Below are positions 9,437 through 17,023 of a stretch of DNA of 64,000 nucleotides, piece by piece. The first letter of the stretch is position 1. The number at the start of each line of letters is the position of its first letter. Under the pieces are notes generated by a model. That model was given only the letters and a program-made list of their open reading frames with translations, had not been told where the DNA came from and ran no database searches. The position numbers were made by a program, and so were the translations under genes. Origin of the DNA: Microcaldota archaeon (GTDB taxonomy: Archaea; Micrarchaeota; Micrarchaeia; Micrarchaeales; Micrarchaeaceae); contig JAJYXL010000012.1 in the NCBI GenBank assembly GCA_021801785.1, forward strand, positions 47,205-111,204, read 5' to 3'.

Positions 9437-9882
9437 CTAATCACTACCAAACCTGTTTTCCAATAAATCAATCAAGGAATTTACTGAGTCTTCGAACCTG
9501 TTTAAATCTCCATCATTCTCAATTTTGTAAGCTGCGGAATCAATTATCGCAGAAAGCTCTTATTTTCATATTATTTGGCACTCCCATGTGAATATCTTCT
9601 ATTATAAAGTCCTCAATATTTAGATGTCTCTCTTGTTCCCTCCTACGTGTAAGGAGTCTTTCATAACGTGTTTTATCATCGTTTACACTTATTGATGCAA
9701 TTATGAGCTTAGTACTTTCTAAATTTTTAGACAAGATATCATCGGGTTGCCAACTTCCTGTTGGAATCGGGATTCTCTTGTCCACCTCGATCGAATGGAT
9801 CGGTTTTGGAAGCCTCTTTTCGGCCTCATAAAGGCAAGTCATAGATTATGTTATAGTCCTCTGTCTATTCAGATCTTTATGC
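9437..9882 (-). pseudogene. Decayed P-loop kinase (dephospho-CoA kinase/NMP kinase-like)
   Basis: Three frame segments on the minus strand together give one kinase-like C-terminal part. A first segment ends YNIIYDLPL, the central frame (9540-9842) runs LYEAEKRLPKP to GVPNNMKI, and a third frame gives ELSAIIDSAAYKIENDGDL and ends FGSD just before the NUDIX start. The pattern RRREQE, then GVPNNMK, then AAYKIENDG resembles the tail of archaeal CoaE-like kinases. Two frameshifts (near 9835 and 9563) and the absence of any P-loop before the tRNA indicate a dead gene. Sequencing error could explain the shifts but not the missing N-terminus. Confidence 0.65.
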
Positions 9883-9917
9883 GCGGGAATTGAACACCGC
9901 TCCTTGTGGGAACATGA

Positions 9918-10035
9918 TGGCGGGGGCGGGACTCGAACCCGCGACCTCTAGATTTCTCGTCATAGCAATAATGCTCATCACTCATAATGCTCTGCATATG
10001 AGTCTAGCGCTCTAACCAGGCTGAGCTACCTCGCC
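9918..10035 (-). tRNA. tRNA-Met (CAT anticodon) with 43-nt intron at 37/38
   Basis: The minus strand folds as acceptor GGCGAGG/CCCCGCC (one A-C mismatch at 5:68), a D arm, anticodon stem CTAGA/TCTAG with loop CTCATAA, and T arm GCGGG/CCCGC with TTCGAGT. The intron spans 9954-9996, right after position 37, the canonical archaeal site. No CCA is encoded. The body resembles archaeal elongator tRNA-Met. A tRNA-Ile2, whose CAT would be modified to read ATA, cannot be excluded. Confidence 0.9.
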
Positions 10036-10210
10036 CTAAGATACTTCTAATTATCCCGTCCAATTTATAGATTTATCCATCAAGCAGCGAGATATTAACA
10101 TCGCACTTATGGATCATTCTAAATAGTTGTTGGAAAGTTCCGTTAAATCCGCTTTCCGATAATCCTTATATATCTGATAACCATAAATATAATTGGTGGA
10201 GGGGAGATAT

Positions 10211-10489
10211 ATGGGAGAGACTAGGGTGGATAAGGCGAGAAAGCCCGAGGGTACGGGCAGCATAAGGGAGATAGCAGAGGAGTTACTGGGAGATAAGGAC
10301 TTTAGTGAACTGTTCGAGATAGGAGGGGCAGTAGAGATAGACGAGACAGCCTCGGCAGCTCTGAGGGCCTTGCTGGTAGAAAAAGCCGCAGAGTATGCGA
10401 CAGAGGCGGTAAGGTTCAGCAAGAGGCGGGGCTCCGGAAAGGTAGGGGCTGCAGCTGTGCTGATATCGACGCAGAAGGAGAGATGGTAA
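10211..10489 (+). CDS. Divergent archaeal histone-fold protein
   Basis: Residues from about 35 to 90 of this 92-residue protein align without gaps to the canonical histone at 27605-27802: helix, the segment ETASAALRALLVEKAAEYATEAV, then FSKRRG, a loop and a last helix. An acidic N-terminal tail (AEELLGDKDFSELFE) is added. The usual KRKTV plus Asp of the loop and last helix is replaced by GSGKV and Ala, so ordinary DNA contacts and the R-D clamp should be weakened. ATG 10211 is chosen because GGTGGAGGGGAG precedes it; a TATA box (AAATATAA) is just upstream. Confidence 0.65.
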   Translation: MGETRVDKARKPEGTGSIREIAEELLGDKDFSELFEIGGAVEIDETASAALRALLVEKAAEYATEAVRFSKRRGSGKVGAAAVLISTQKERW

Positions 10490-10504
10490 GGGGGCACGGT
10501 GCAA

Positions 10505-10540
10505 GGTAGGCGGTGTCGGATATGGATACCGCTGCCTACC
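10505..10540. terminator. Stem-loop between convergent genes
   Basis: GGTAGG at 10505-10510 pairs with CCTACC at 10535-10540, with an inner CGGT/ACCG stem. It lies between the histone-like gene and the GGDEF gene and overlaps the latter's stop codon. It could act as a transcription end or mRNA 3' stabiliser for either strand. Confidence 0.45.
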
Positions 10541-11132
10541 TCCTCCTCTTTCTAACATCTCTCTTCTCATTCTTATTAATGTACATATCTCTATCCGCAC
10601 AGTTTATCAGTGCGTCCTTCGCAGCCTCTACACTATCAAAATCCATATTCGATATAGTATGCAACCCTATCGCAGCACTCGCTTTTACCGCGCGTGAACC
10701 ATTCAAAATTATGCGCTTTTTGCTTACCGCTTCTGATAAACGTACCGCAAAACGTTTTGCCATACCACCATCTACGTCAGGCAGTATTATTACAAATTCA
10801 TCTCCGCCAAATCTATATGCTATGTCATAAGCTCTCTTTGTCTCTGTTATAGCTTCAGCAACAGCCCTTATGAACGCGTCTCCTACTGTATGCCCGTGCT
10901 TATCATTAAAGTATTTTAGGTTGTTAATATCAACAAATGCTGCAGATATGTATATTAGGGATTTGGATCTGAGTGATCTATCTATCTCGGCCTCTACCAT
11001 TCGCTCCCCGGCGCTACGGTTTGGGAGATGCGTGAGTCTGTCCAGCTCTAATGTCTTTACAATATCCATGAGCTTCCTGTTCTCATCTCGCAGCACGCGT
11101 ATCCTACTCCTCAGAGATGATATCGTATCCAT
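10536..11132 (-). CDS. GGDEF-domain protein (putative diguanylate cyclase)
   Basis: The 198-residue protein has an N-terminal coiled-coil helix (about 1-30), then a complete GGDEF domain: LTHLPNR near 33-39, FVDINNLKYFNDKHGH with the metal-binding Asp, and RFGGDEFVIILPD with GGDEF at 109-113. R100-x-x-D103 sits at the spacing of the product-inhibition I-site of bacterial diguanylate cyclases. It lacks a transmembrane or sensory domain. c-di-GMP signalling is well known in bacteria and rare in archaea; activity is inferred from intact motifs. No EAL, HD-GYP or PilZ protein is seen in the window. It is transcribed away from the Lon-like protease gene. Confidence 0.9.
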   Translation of the reverse strand: MDTISSLRSRIRVLRDENRKLMDIVKTLELDRLTHLPNRSAGERMVEAEIDRSLRSKSLIYISAAFVDINNLKYFNDKHGHTVGDAFIRAVAEAITETKRAYDIAYRFGGDEFVIILPDVDGGMAKRFAVRLSEAVSKKRIILNGSRAVKASAAIGLHTISNMDFDSVEAAKDALINCADRDMYINKNEKRDVRKRRR

Positions 11133-11218
11133 AGAGCCACTGCTCTCAGAGTGGATCGCCTCGCTAATAAATGGCGTGAATCCCTACCCACTCTGTTAAA
11201 AGATATCTGAATCGCATA

Positions 11219-11228
11219 GTTTATATAC
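11219..11228 (+). promoter_or_regulatory. TATA box of the Lon-like protease gene
   Basis: GTTTATATAC is centred 25 bases before ATG 11249, which predicts a leaderless mRNA. The 116-base gap also carries the start region of the divergent GGDEF gene. Confidence 0.55.
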
Positions 11229-11248
11229 CTGATTTTGTAATCTCACAT

Positions 11249-13081
11249 ATGCGTAACATAAACTTCACCGTTGTGGCTCTCATCACTATCATATCATTGC
11301 TAGGTGTGAGCGGATCTCAGGTTATCGGTAATGCATCGATATATGCACCTGCGGTAATACTATACAATAATACGGGTGTGCTCACGCGAATAAATCTCAC
11401 AGTGACTAACGGGAATGGTACGGTGATCATTACCGGACCCAGACACGTCGGGAATAGTACCAATGAATCAGCCATTACCGCTGCCGAATACGCATCAAAG
11501 TACCTCGGGTTGAACTACTCAAAATACAATTTCGATTATTATATCGAGAATGATAATACATCCGTATCCGGGCCGAGCGCAGGGATGGCGATGACACTAT
11601 TGGGAATCTCGGCTCTATCTGGTATGAGGTTGAGGCCGGACTTTACCCTTACAGGAACCATAAGTCCTAACGGTAGCGTAGGCGAGATAGGTGGCGTGTA
11701 CGACAAGGTATCCGCAGCTAAACTCTACGGGATGCACTTCGTACTAGTGCCAGAAGTACCGAACGGCTCTACAGAGGATCTGATCTATCTGCTTACGCAG
11801 GATACCTTCGGATTGCCATTGGTACAGATAGCGAATATAACAGATGCCGTAAAGTTCGCGTTCGCTCCAGAATCCGAATCCATGACCCCGTACGAGACCA
11901 GATACAATTTTTACGTTAACTATAATATTGATGCTATACCGAATGCCAATGTATTATGTACTGGCGGATGCAATACCTCTCCGCTATCTCAGATTCAAAG
12001 CGCAACGCTAAACATGAGTAACTTCGAGATATCCAATGTCAGCTCTATCCGGGGGTTTGCCGGCATAGGACATAATCTATCTAGGCTGAACAACGAATCT
12101 CAGCAGATAGCCTCGAAAGGGTACGTATACCTCGGGGCGGATATAGAATTCCTAGATTATATAGATGCTTACATGTTTGCTAATCATCTTACAAACATCA
12201 CAGATACGTACGCTCAGATAAATTACACAGAGAGTTACTGCTCTAACCTGAATGCCACAGAGCTCACCGATAATAATTACCAGTACGTTATAGGGGGAGA
12301 GCTCAGGGCGTCATGGGCCAATTACACACTCTCCTCGCTCGCATCAGTCAACAGATCCCAGATAGATACCGACACACTGCTCAGAATGCTTACCGAATCC
12401 GGCGAATCTTATGCGTGGTGCAGGGCCGCCCAGCTTATGTATAATAAATCTGGCGGGCTCGGAGGCAGCACTGTAACATATAATCAGAGCCTTAAAATGA
12501 TAGCAAAGGCCAGAATAGATTCCATAACAGCCTATCAGGGTATATACCTAAGCACAGCCGAGAGCCTATACAGCAGCGGTAACTATGGTGCGGCGTTACT
12601 TGACGCGGATTATGCGTATGCAGAACAGAACGCATCATTAAACCTTAACAGATCAGTGCAGGAGCTGGATAATCTAACACGCAGTATTGCCTCAACACCC
12701 AAATATGGGGTGTGGGCGACACAGTTCGCAGACGATGCGCTCTTCTACGCCAATGAGTCCTCTGCATCAGGAAATGCGACGTACGCATACTCATACGCCC
12801 TCTCCGCTTACCAGACGGCAGTGCTATCGGCACAGATAAGCAACGACACATCAAATATATACAACTCTCTTGTAGTAAATTCCGCCCCAACAACCACGGT
12901 AGCGCAGAGGTCGATACCTGTGAATAACCAGGCAGGTAACGGAACATCACAGCTCACCATCATAGCCACAGCTGCTCTGGTGGTCTCTATAATAGCGTTA
13001 ATCATTGCCAGTGCTGCTCTCATAGATTCCAGAATGCGATCCGAGAGACCGAAAGGAATAAATAAGAATAAGAGAGATTAA
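11249..13081 (+). CDS. Extracytoplasmic membrane-anchored Lon-like (S16) protease
   Basis: The 610-residue protein has an N-terminal signal sequence (residues 5-25), an S16 protease domain with catalytic Ser110 in SGPSAGMAM and Lys153 in GGVYDKVSAAK (43 residues apart, as in Lon), a long helical, Asn/Ser-rich region with many N-glycosylation sites, and a C-terminal transmembrane helix (about 570-592) followed by a short basic tail. There is no AAA+ ATPase domain, so it must act independently of ATP, probably on the cell surface. Its role could be envelope protein turnover. The family of secreted Lon-like proteases is known in archaea. Confidence 0.88.
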   Translation: MRNINFTVVALITIISLLGVSGSQVIGNASIYAPAVILYNNTGVLTRINLTVTNGNGTVIITGPRHVGNSTNESAITAAEYASKYLGLNYSKYNFDYYIENDNTSVSGPSAGMAMTLLGISALSGMRLRPDFTLTGTISPNGSVGEIGGVYDKVSAAKLYGMHFVLVPEVPNGSTEDLIYLLTQDTFGLPLVQIANITDAVKFAFAPESESMTPYETRYNFYVNYNIDAIPNANVLCTGGCNTSPLSQIQSATLNMSNFEISNVSSIRGFAGIGHNLSRLNNESQQIASKGYVYLGADIEFLDYIDAYMFANHLTNITDTYAQINYTESYCSNLNATELTDNNYQYVIGGELRASWANYTLSSLASVNRSQIDTDTLLRMLTESGESYAWCRAAQLMYNKSGGLGGSTVTYNQSLKMIAKARIDSITAYQGIYLSTAESLYSSGNYGAALLDADYAYAEQNASLNLNRSVQELDNLTRSIASTPKYGVWATQFADDALFYANESSASGNATYAYSYALSAYQTAVLSAQISNDTSNIYNSLVVNSAPTTTVAQRSIPVNNQAGNGTSQLTIIATAALVVSIIALIIASAALIDSRMRSERPKGINKNKRD

Positions 13082-13109
13082 TTATATAAATTTTGTATCA
13101 GGTGTTATT

Positions 13110-13277
13110 ATATCGATTCTACCAGGAAAGGTCTGTACCTCTTGCGGGAGGCTTAGCCATAATTATACCGATTTCGAGTGCCCGAAGTGCGGCAAGAGCA
13201 GGATAATCAGATGTGAGCATTGCAGAAGGAGATCCAATACATATCTATGTAAGGAGTGCGAGTTCGAGGGACCTTGA
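13110..13277 (+). CDS. Small double zinc-ribbon protein (about 55 aa) with non-standard start
   Basis: The frame encodes CTSCGRLSHN, FECPKCG, CEHCRRRSN, then CKECEFEGP: four CxxC pairs, as in the small archaeal zinc-ribbon proteins encoded just before EF-1beta (HVO_2753-type). No in-frame ATG, GTG or TTG precedes the first Cys pair. The possible starts are ATT 13107, ATA 13110 or ATT 13116. A TATA box TTATATAAA at 13082-13090 predicts transcription beginning near 13110, so a leaderless non-ATG start is possible. The stop TGA overlaps the ATG of EF-1beta by one base, so the two are translationally coupled. Confidence 0.8.
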   Translation: MSILPGKVCTSCGRLSHNYTDFECPKCGKSRIIRCEHCRRRSNTYLCKECEFEGP

Positions 13278-13525
13278 TGTCTAAGGCAGCAATACTATTC
13301 AGGGTATACCCGAAGGACGGTCTGCTAAATGCCGCTGTAGAAGATATAAAGAGGAATATGAAGCCCAGCGACATAAAGCTGGAGGAGGTGGGCTTCGGGA
13401 TAAAGATCATAAAGGTACTATTCACCTATGATACCGCGGTATCTGGTTCGTCTGAGATAGAGGAGAGGCTGAGGGGCCTCGATAATGTTGAGGAGGTAGA
13501 GGTCGAGCAGGATACGCTACTCTGA
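13277..13525 (+). CDS. Elongation factor aEF-1beta
   Basis: This 82-residue protein is the nucleotide exchange factor of aEF-1alpha. It has the family pattern ILFRVYPKDG, GFGIKIIKVLF and the acidic end VEEVEVEQDT. The ATG at 13277 overlaps the preceding zinc-ribbon stop as TGATG, a conserved archaeal gene pair. An upstream in-frame start at 13256 would lie inside the zinc-ribbon gene and is not supported by homology. Confidence 0.93.
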   Translation: MSKAAILFRVYPKDGLLNAAVEDIKRNMKPSDIKLEEVGFGIKIIKVLFTYDTAVSGSSEIEERLRGLDNVEEVEVEQDTLL

Positions 13526-13608
13526 CAGCCATCCATCCGCTCACATATTTACGCTTACCGGAGTTCATTCTGTTACCGGATTCCTGTCCAGATTGACGAT
13601 GTGATCGC

Positions 13609-15912
13609 ATGATATCCTCTATAGAGCTTAAGAACTGGAGGACACACGAGGATACACGGTTAGAGTTCGGGGTCGGGGTAAATCTGCTTGTCGGGGTTAT
13701 GGGATCGGGAAAGAGCTCTGTAATGGATGCGATATCCTTCGCTCTATTCGGAACATTTCCGGCTCTCAAACGAGGCTCTCTAAAATCCGATTCTATAATA
13801 ATGAATAGGCCGAAGGAGATGGAGAGCAGCGAGGTGGCGCTCGAATTCGCTATGGATAATGACATATACAGAGTGATAAGAGTTATAGAGGCCGGTAAGA
13901 GCAGCACTGCCACACTGCTTAAGAACGGGGAGCTATTCCAGACGCAGGCTGAGAGAGTCAACGAGGAGATATCCAGGCTGCTCAAGATAGACTACAATAT
14001 ATTCTCCAGGGCCATATACTCGGAACAGAACGGGCTCTCCTACTTTCTAGATATAACAAAATCCGAGAGGAAGAGGCAGATAGATAACATGCTTGGTCTT
14101 GACGACTTTGCCAAGGCGGAGGAGAGGATAACGACCATCATAAATAGCATAAAGTCTCTGCTTAAGGATGAGGAGCAGATGCTGGAGAATATAGATATAG
14201 AGAGGATGCAGGACTCTTACAGGAGGATGGAGACGGACCTCTCATCTAAGAGGGCCGAGCTGGAATCGATGTCTAAGGGGCTGGAGGGGAAGAGGGTTGA
14301 TCTCAAAAGGATAAGGGGCGAGCTGGAGTCCGCACGGAAGATGTACTCCGAGATGATAGAGCTAACAAAGGAGCGCGAAAGGCTCAACAGCCAGATAGAG
14401 ACGCTCTCTGTGGAGATGGGGAGAATTAGGGTAACATCTGGGAGCAGAGACGAGATATCTAAGAGGCTGGAGGGGGTATCGGCAGAGGAGAGAGGGCTTA
14501 AGACCGATTATAACGAGATCACCAAGAGGGAGAGGGCGCTGCTGGCAGAGACGGCCGGGCTGAGAAGCGAGCTGAATAGGAGAGAGGCGGAGCTCAGAGA
14601 GAGGGATACCATAAGAGGGGAGCTCGGTAAGGAGAGCATAGACCACCTTAAATCGGAGCTGGAGAGGACCAGGTCCGATATGGACGAGAGGATTAAGGCT
14701 ATGGCCATAACCTCTCAGAGGCTTGGGGATGCTAGGGAGTGGATAGCCGAGTTGAACAGGCATATAAGCGTATGTCCCCTCTGCGAGAGGGAGATCGACT
14801 CAGAGATGAAGGAGAGGCTGATAGAGGGCAAGAGATCGGCTATAGAGAGGCTGGAGGTAGAGCTTAGCCGCCACGAGAGAGATATCGAGAGCCTTAAGAT
14901 TAGAGAGTGCGAGATCTCAGAGAGGTATAAGATGTTTGATGCGATGAGTGCAAAACTGCAGACATACGGCAATATAGACGATACTGTAAGAGAGATTAAG
15001 ACCAAGTTGGATAAGGGGTCGAAGGAGCTCGATAGCGTATCTGAGAGCCGGGCAGGCATCGAGAATTCGATCAAGAAGATCTCAGATATTATGCAGGAGC
15101 TGAGATCCGAGATGGAGAGGCTTACGAGATTCGAGGAGATGGAGAGCCTGCAGAGATCAGCCAAGGCAAAACTGGAAGGCATCGCCGCCAGGATCTCAGC
15201 CATAGTTATAGACGAGGGGATGATGCGCTCGTTGGAGGACAGGTACTCCAAAGCCCTGGCCGAGGTGAATGGTATCGGCAGCAGTGTGGAAGCCATGGCT
15301 AACTATATACATAGTATGGAGGTCCAACTATCCTCCAGAAAGTTGGAGATGGATCGTATGCTCGGTGTGAGAGAGAGAATAACGAGGCGTGCCGGGTATG
15401 TCGAGAGCCTTATAAAGTTTAAGAGCTCTCTGGGAGTGACAAGCAGCGTGCTCAGGAGCGATCTCATACTCTCGATAAACGAGCTTATGGCAGAGCTGTG
15501 GGGCGAGATGTACCCTTATGGCGATTATCCCTCAATCCGGCTTGATGCGGAGAACGATGATTATATACTCGAGGCAGATGTAGGGAGAGATGGAAAGAGG
15601 GTATGGGTGCCGATAAACGGTGTTGCGAGCGGTGGCGAGAGGAGCGTGGCATGCCTCGTTATGCGAATAACGATGAGTATGGTTATAGTGCCTAATCTTA
15701 GATGGATAATACTTGACGAGCCGACACACAATATCGACTCTAACGGGATATATAAGCTGGTCGATGTCTTCGGAGAGTCTCTCCCGAATGTGATGGAGCA
15801 GGTATTTATAATAACACATGACGAGGCGCTAAAACAGATAAACAATGCTAACGTATATCTATTTGAGAGAGACAAGAGCTCAAGGTCAACGACCTATGTG
15901 AGCAAGCTGTAA
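13609..15912 (+). CDS. rad50: DNA double-strand break repair ATPase Rad50
   Basis: The N-terminal Walker A (GVMGSGKSS, about residues 29-37) and the C-terminal half-site with SGGERS (near 675) and ILDEPTHNID (near 702) are separated by long heptad-rich coiled coils. At the apex is the zinc hook CPLC (near 388). At 767 residues it is somewhat shorter than typical archaeal Rad50. It forms the Mre11-Rad50 complex that processes DNA ends. The usual neighbours mre11, herA and nurA are not in this window, so the operon is split here. Confidence 0.96.
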   Translation: MISSIELKNWRTHEDTRLEFGVGVNLLVGVMGSGKSSVMDAISFALFGTFPALKRGSLKSDSIIMNRPKEMESSEVALEFAMDNDIYRVIRVIEAGKSSTATLLKNGELFQTQAERVNEEISRLLKIDYNIFSRAIYSEQNGLSYFLDITKSERKRQIDNMLGLDDFAKAEERITTIINSIKSLLKDEEQMLENIDIERMQDSYRRMETDLSSKRAELESMSKGLEGKRVDLKRIRGELESARKMYSEMIELTKERERLNSQIETLSVEMGRIRVTSGSRDEISKRLEGVSAEERGLKTDYNEITKRERALLAETAGLRSELNRREAELRERDTIRGELGKESIDHLKSELERTRSDMDERIKAMAITSQRLGDAREWIAELNRHISVCPLCEREIDSEMKERLIEGKRSAIERLEVELSRHERDIESLKIRECEISERYKMFDAMSAKLQTYGNIDDTVREIKTKLDKGSKELDSVSESRAGIENSIKKISDIMQELRSEMERLTRFEEMESLQRSAKAKLEGIAARISAIVIDEGMMRSLEDRYSKALAEVNGIGSSVEAMANYIHSMEVQLSSRKLEMDRMLGVRERITRRAGYVESLIKFKSSLGVTSSVLRSDLILSINELMAELWGEMYPYGDYPSIRLDAENDDYILEADVGRDGKRVWVPINGVASGGERSVACLVMRITMSMVIVPNLRWIILDEPTHNIDSNGIYKLVDVFGESLPNVMEQVFIITHDEALKQINNANVYLFERDKSSRSTTYVSKL

Positions 15913-15960
15913 AATATTACTCGTTGGAGGATGTCAGAATAGCTGACGTATGTCTGGTAT

Positions 15961-16533
15961 CTATATGCCATCAGGAATCTCGAGCTTCTTTATCTCGAAT
16001 TTATTTATAGGGGTTATCCTCTTCAATTTTGCGGATATCTCACTCTGCAACCTCTTATCGATTACCTCGTTCACTATGTCAGAGGCGTTAGTCTTCTTGA
16101 AATGAGCCTCCATCTCCTTTATAGCCTCGAGCCTCAACGCCCTGGTCCTGGTGGTGGTTATCCTCCCATTGGCCACAATTATGGGTTTTGCAATCATCTT
16201 GACCCCATCCTTGCTCTCTAATGGTATGACAACCTCCGTTATCGTCCTATGCCTTCTCGCGAGCGATCTTATATAGCTGTATAGCTGTTCAACCATTGTC
16301 AATCTGGTCTGTACGGCCTCGCCCTTCACACCAGATATCTTTAGATGGACATTTGTGTACATGTGTGCCGGGTTGTTTGTCAGGGAGAAGAGGTCCATGG
16401 TTATATTCCTGGAGACCACAGAGGCCTCGCTGTTCGCCGGTATCTCTCCAGCACTAACCTCGTTGAACACCTTCGGTGCGGTGACCGTGAACCATCGCTT
16501 CATCTTCCATTTATCTACCTTTCCTACTGCCAT
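15961..16533 (-). CDS. rps3ae: Ribosomal protein S3Ae (eS1)
   Basis: This 190-residue small-subunit protein begins MAVGKVDKWKMKRWF and carries KVFNEV, GRRIEV-like positions and the core segment RRHRTITEVVIPLESKDG. It is of archaeal/eukaryotic type. It directly follows S15 on the minus strand with 4 bases between, so S15-S3Ae form an operon downstream of ValRS-independent promoters. Confidence 0.93.
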   Translation of the reverse strand: MAVGKVDKWKMKRWFTVTAPKVFNEVSAGEIPANSEASVVSRNITMDLFSLTNNPAHMYTNVHLKISGVKGEAVQTRLTMVEQLYSYIRSLARRHRTITEVVIPLESKDGVKMIAKPIIVANGRITTTRTRALRLEAIKEMEAHFKKTNASDIVNEVIDKRLQSEISAKLKRITPINKFEIKKLEIPDGI

Positions 16534-16537
16534 CCAA

Positions 16538-17005
16538 TCAAGACCTTCCTCTTATTATCAGTTCAGCCTGCTTCACGTCGTACCTCCACCCTTCTGGCAG
16601 CACACCCGTCCTTATATAGTATTTTGTGAGCCTCCATATTTTCGATTCTGTGCGTCTGAGGTTAAGCATATTGCTCTTGTCCTGCCTGTTCGCGCTTATA
16701 TGCTTGTTAAGATTTACCGCTTTTGACATGAGATTCAGCAGATCCTCGGGCATCTGCGTGTTCATCCCTCTAGCCTTCAGGAATCTGTTCATCCTCATAC
16801 CGAGCGCATGCCTGGGATAAAGTATACCGTGCTCTCTCTTCAACCTCTCTCCTACGACAGCCGGGGGCATTCCCTGCTTTGTATAACCCTCTATAAGTCT
16901 CTCTACCTCCTCCTTAGAGAGCGGCATCTCCACTCTTGTACCCTCCGCTATCACCGGCTTTCTGGATTTCGACTTCCCCTTCCTCTTAGTGTGCATTCTA
17001 GCCAT
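16538..17005 (-). CDS. rps15: Ribosomal protein S15 (uS15)
   Basis: The 155-residue archaeal-type S15 starts MARMHTKRKGKSKS, with the extra N-terminal domain that bacterial S15 lacks and the conserved C-terminal core (SKIWRLTKYYIRTGVLPEGW). The MARMH start at 17005 matches the family; a start three codons upstream is possible. It is followed closely by S3Ae and preceded by the ValRS gene 19 bases away on the same strand. Confidence 0.94.
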   Translation of the reverse strand: MARMHTKRKGKSKSRKPVIAEGTRVEMPLSKEEVERLIEGYTKQGMPPAVVGERLKREHGILYPRHALGMRMNRFLKARGMNTQMPEDLLNLMSKAVNLNKHISANRQDKSNMLNLRRTESKIWRLTKYYIRTGVLPEGWRYDVKQAELIIRGRS

Positions 17006-17023
17006 TAAAACCACAATATCTAA

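Noticed and set aside
9918..10035. Assigning the CAT-anticodon tRNA to Ile2 (ATA codons)
   Set aside because: ATA codons are abundant, so such a tRNA must exist, but the body of this one matches archaeal elongator tRNA-Met better. Ile2 cannot be fully excluded.
10536..11132. GGDEF gene as a sign of bacterial contamination
   Set aside because: It sits between clearly archaeal genes in continuous sequence and shares their codon habits.
13422..13985. Long open frame on the minus strand opposite EF-1beta and rad50
   Set aside because: It lies antisense to two certain genes. GAG/AGG-rich coding sequence commonly gives such open complementary frames.
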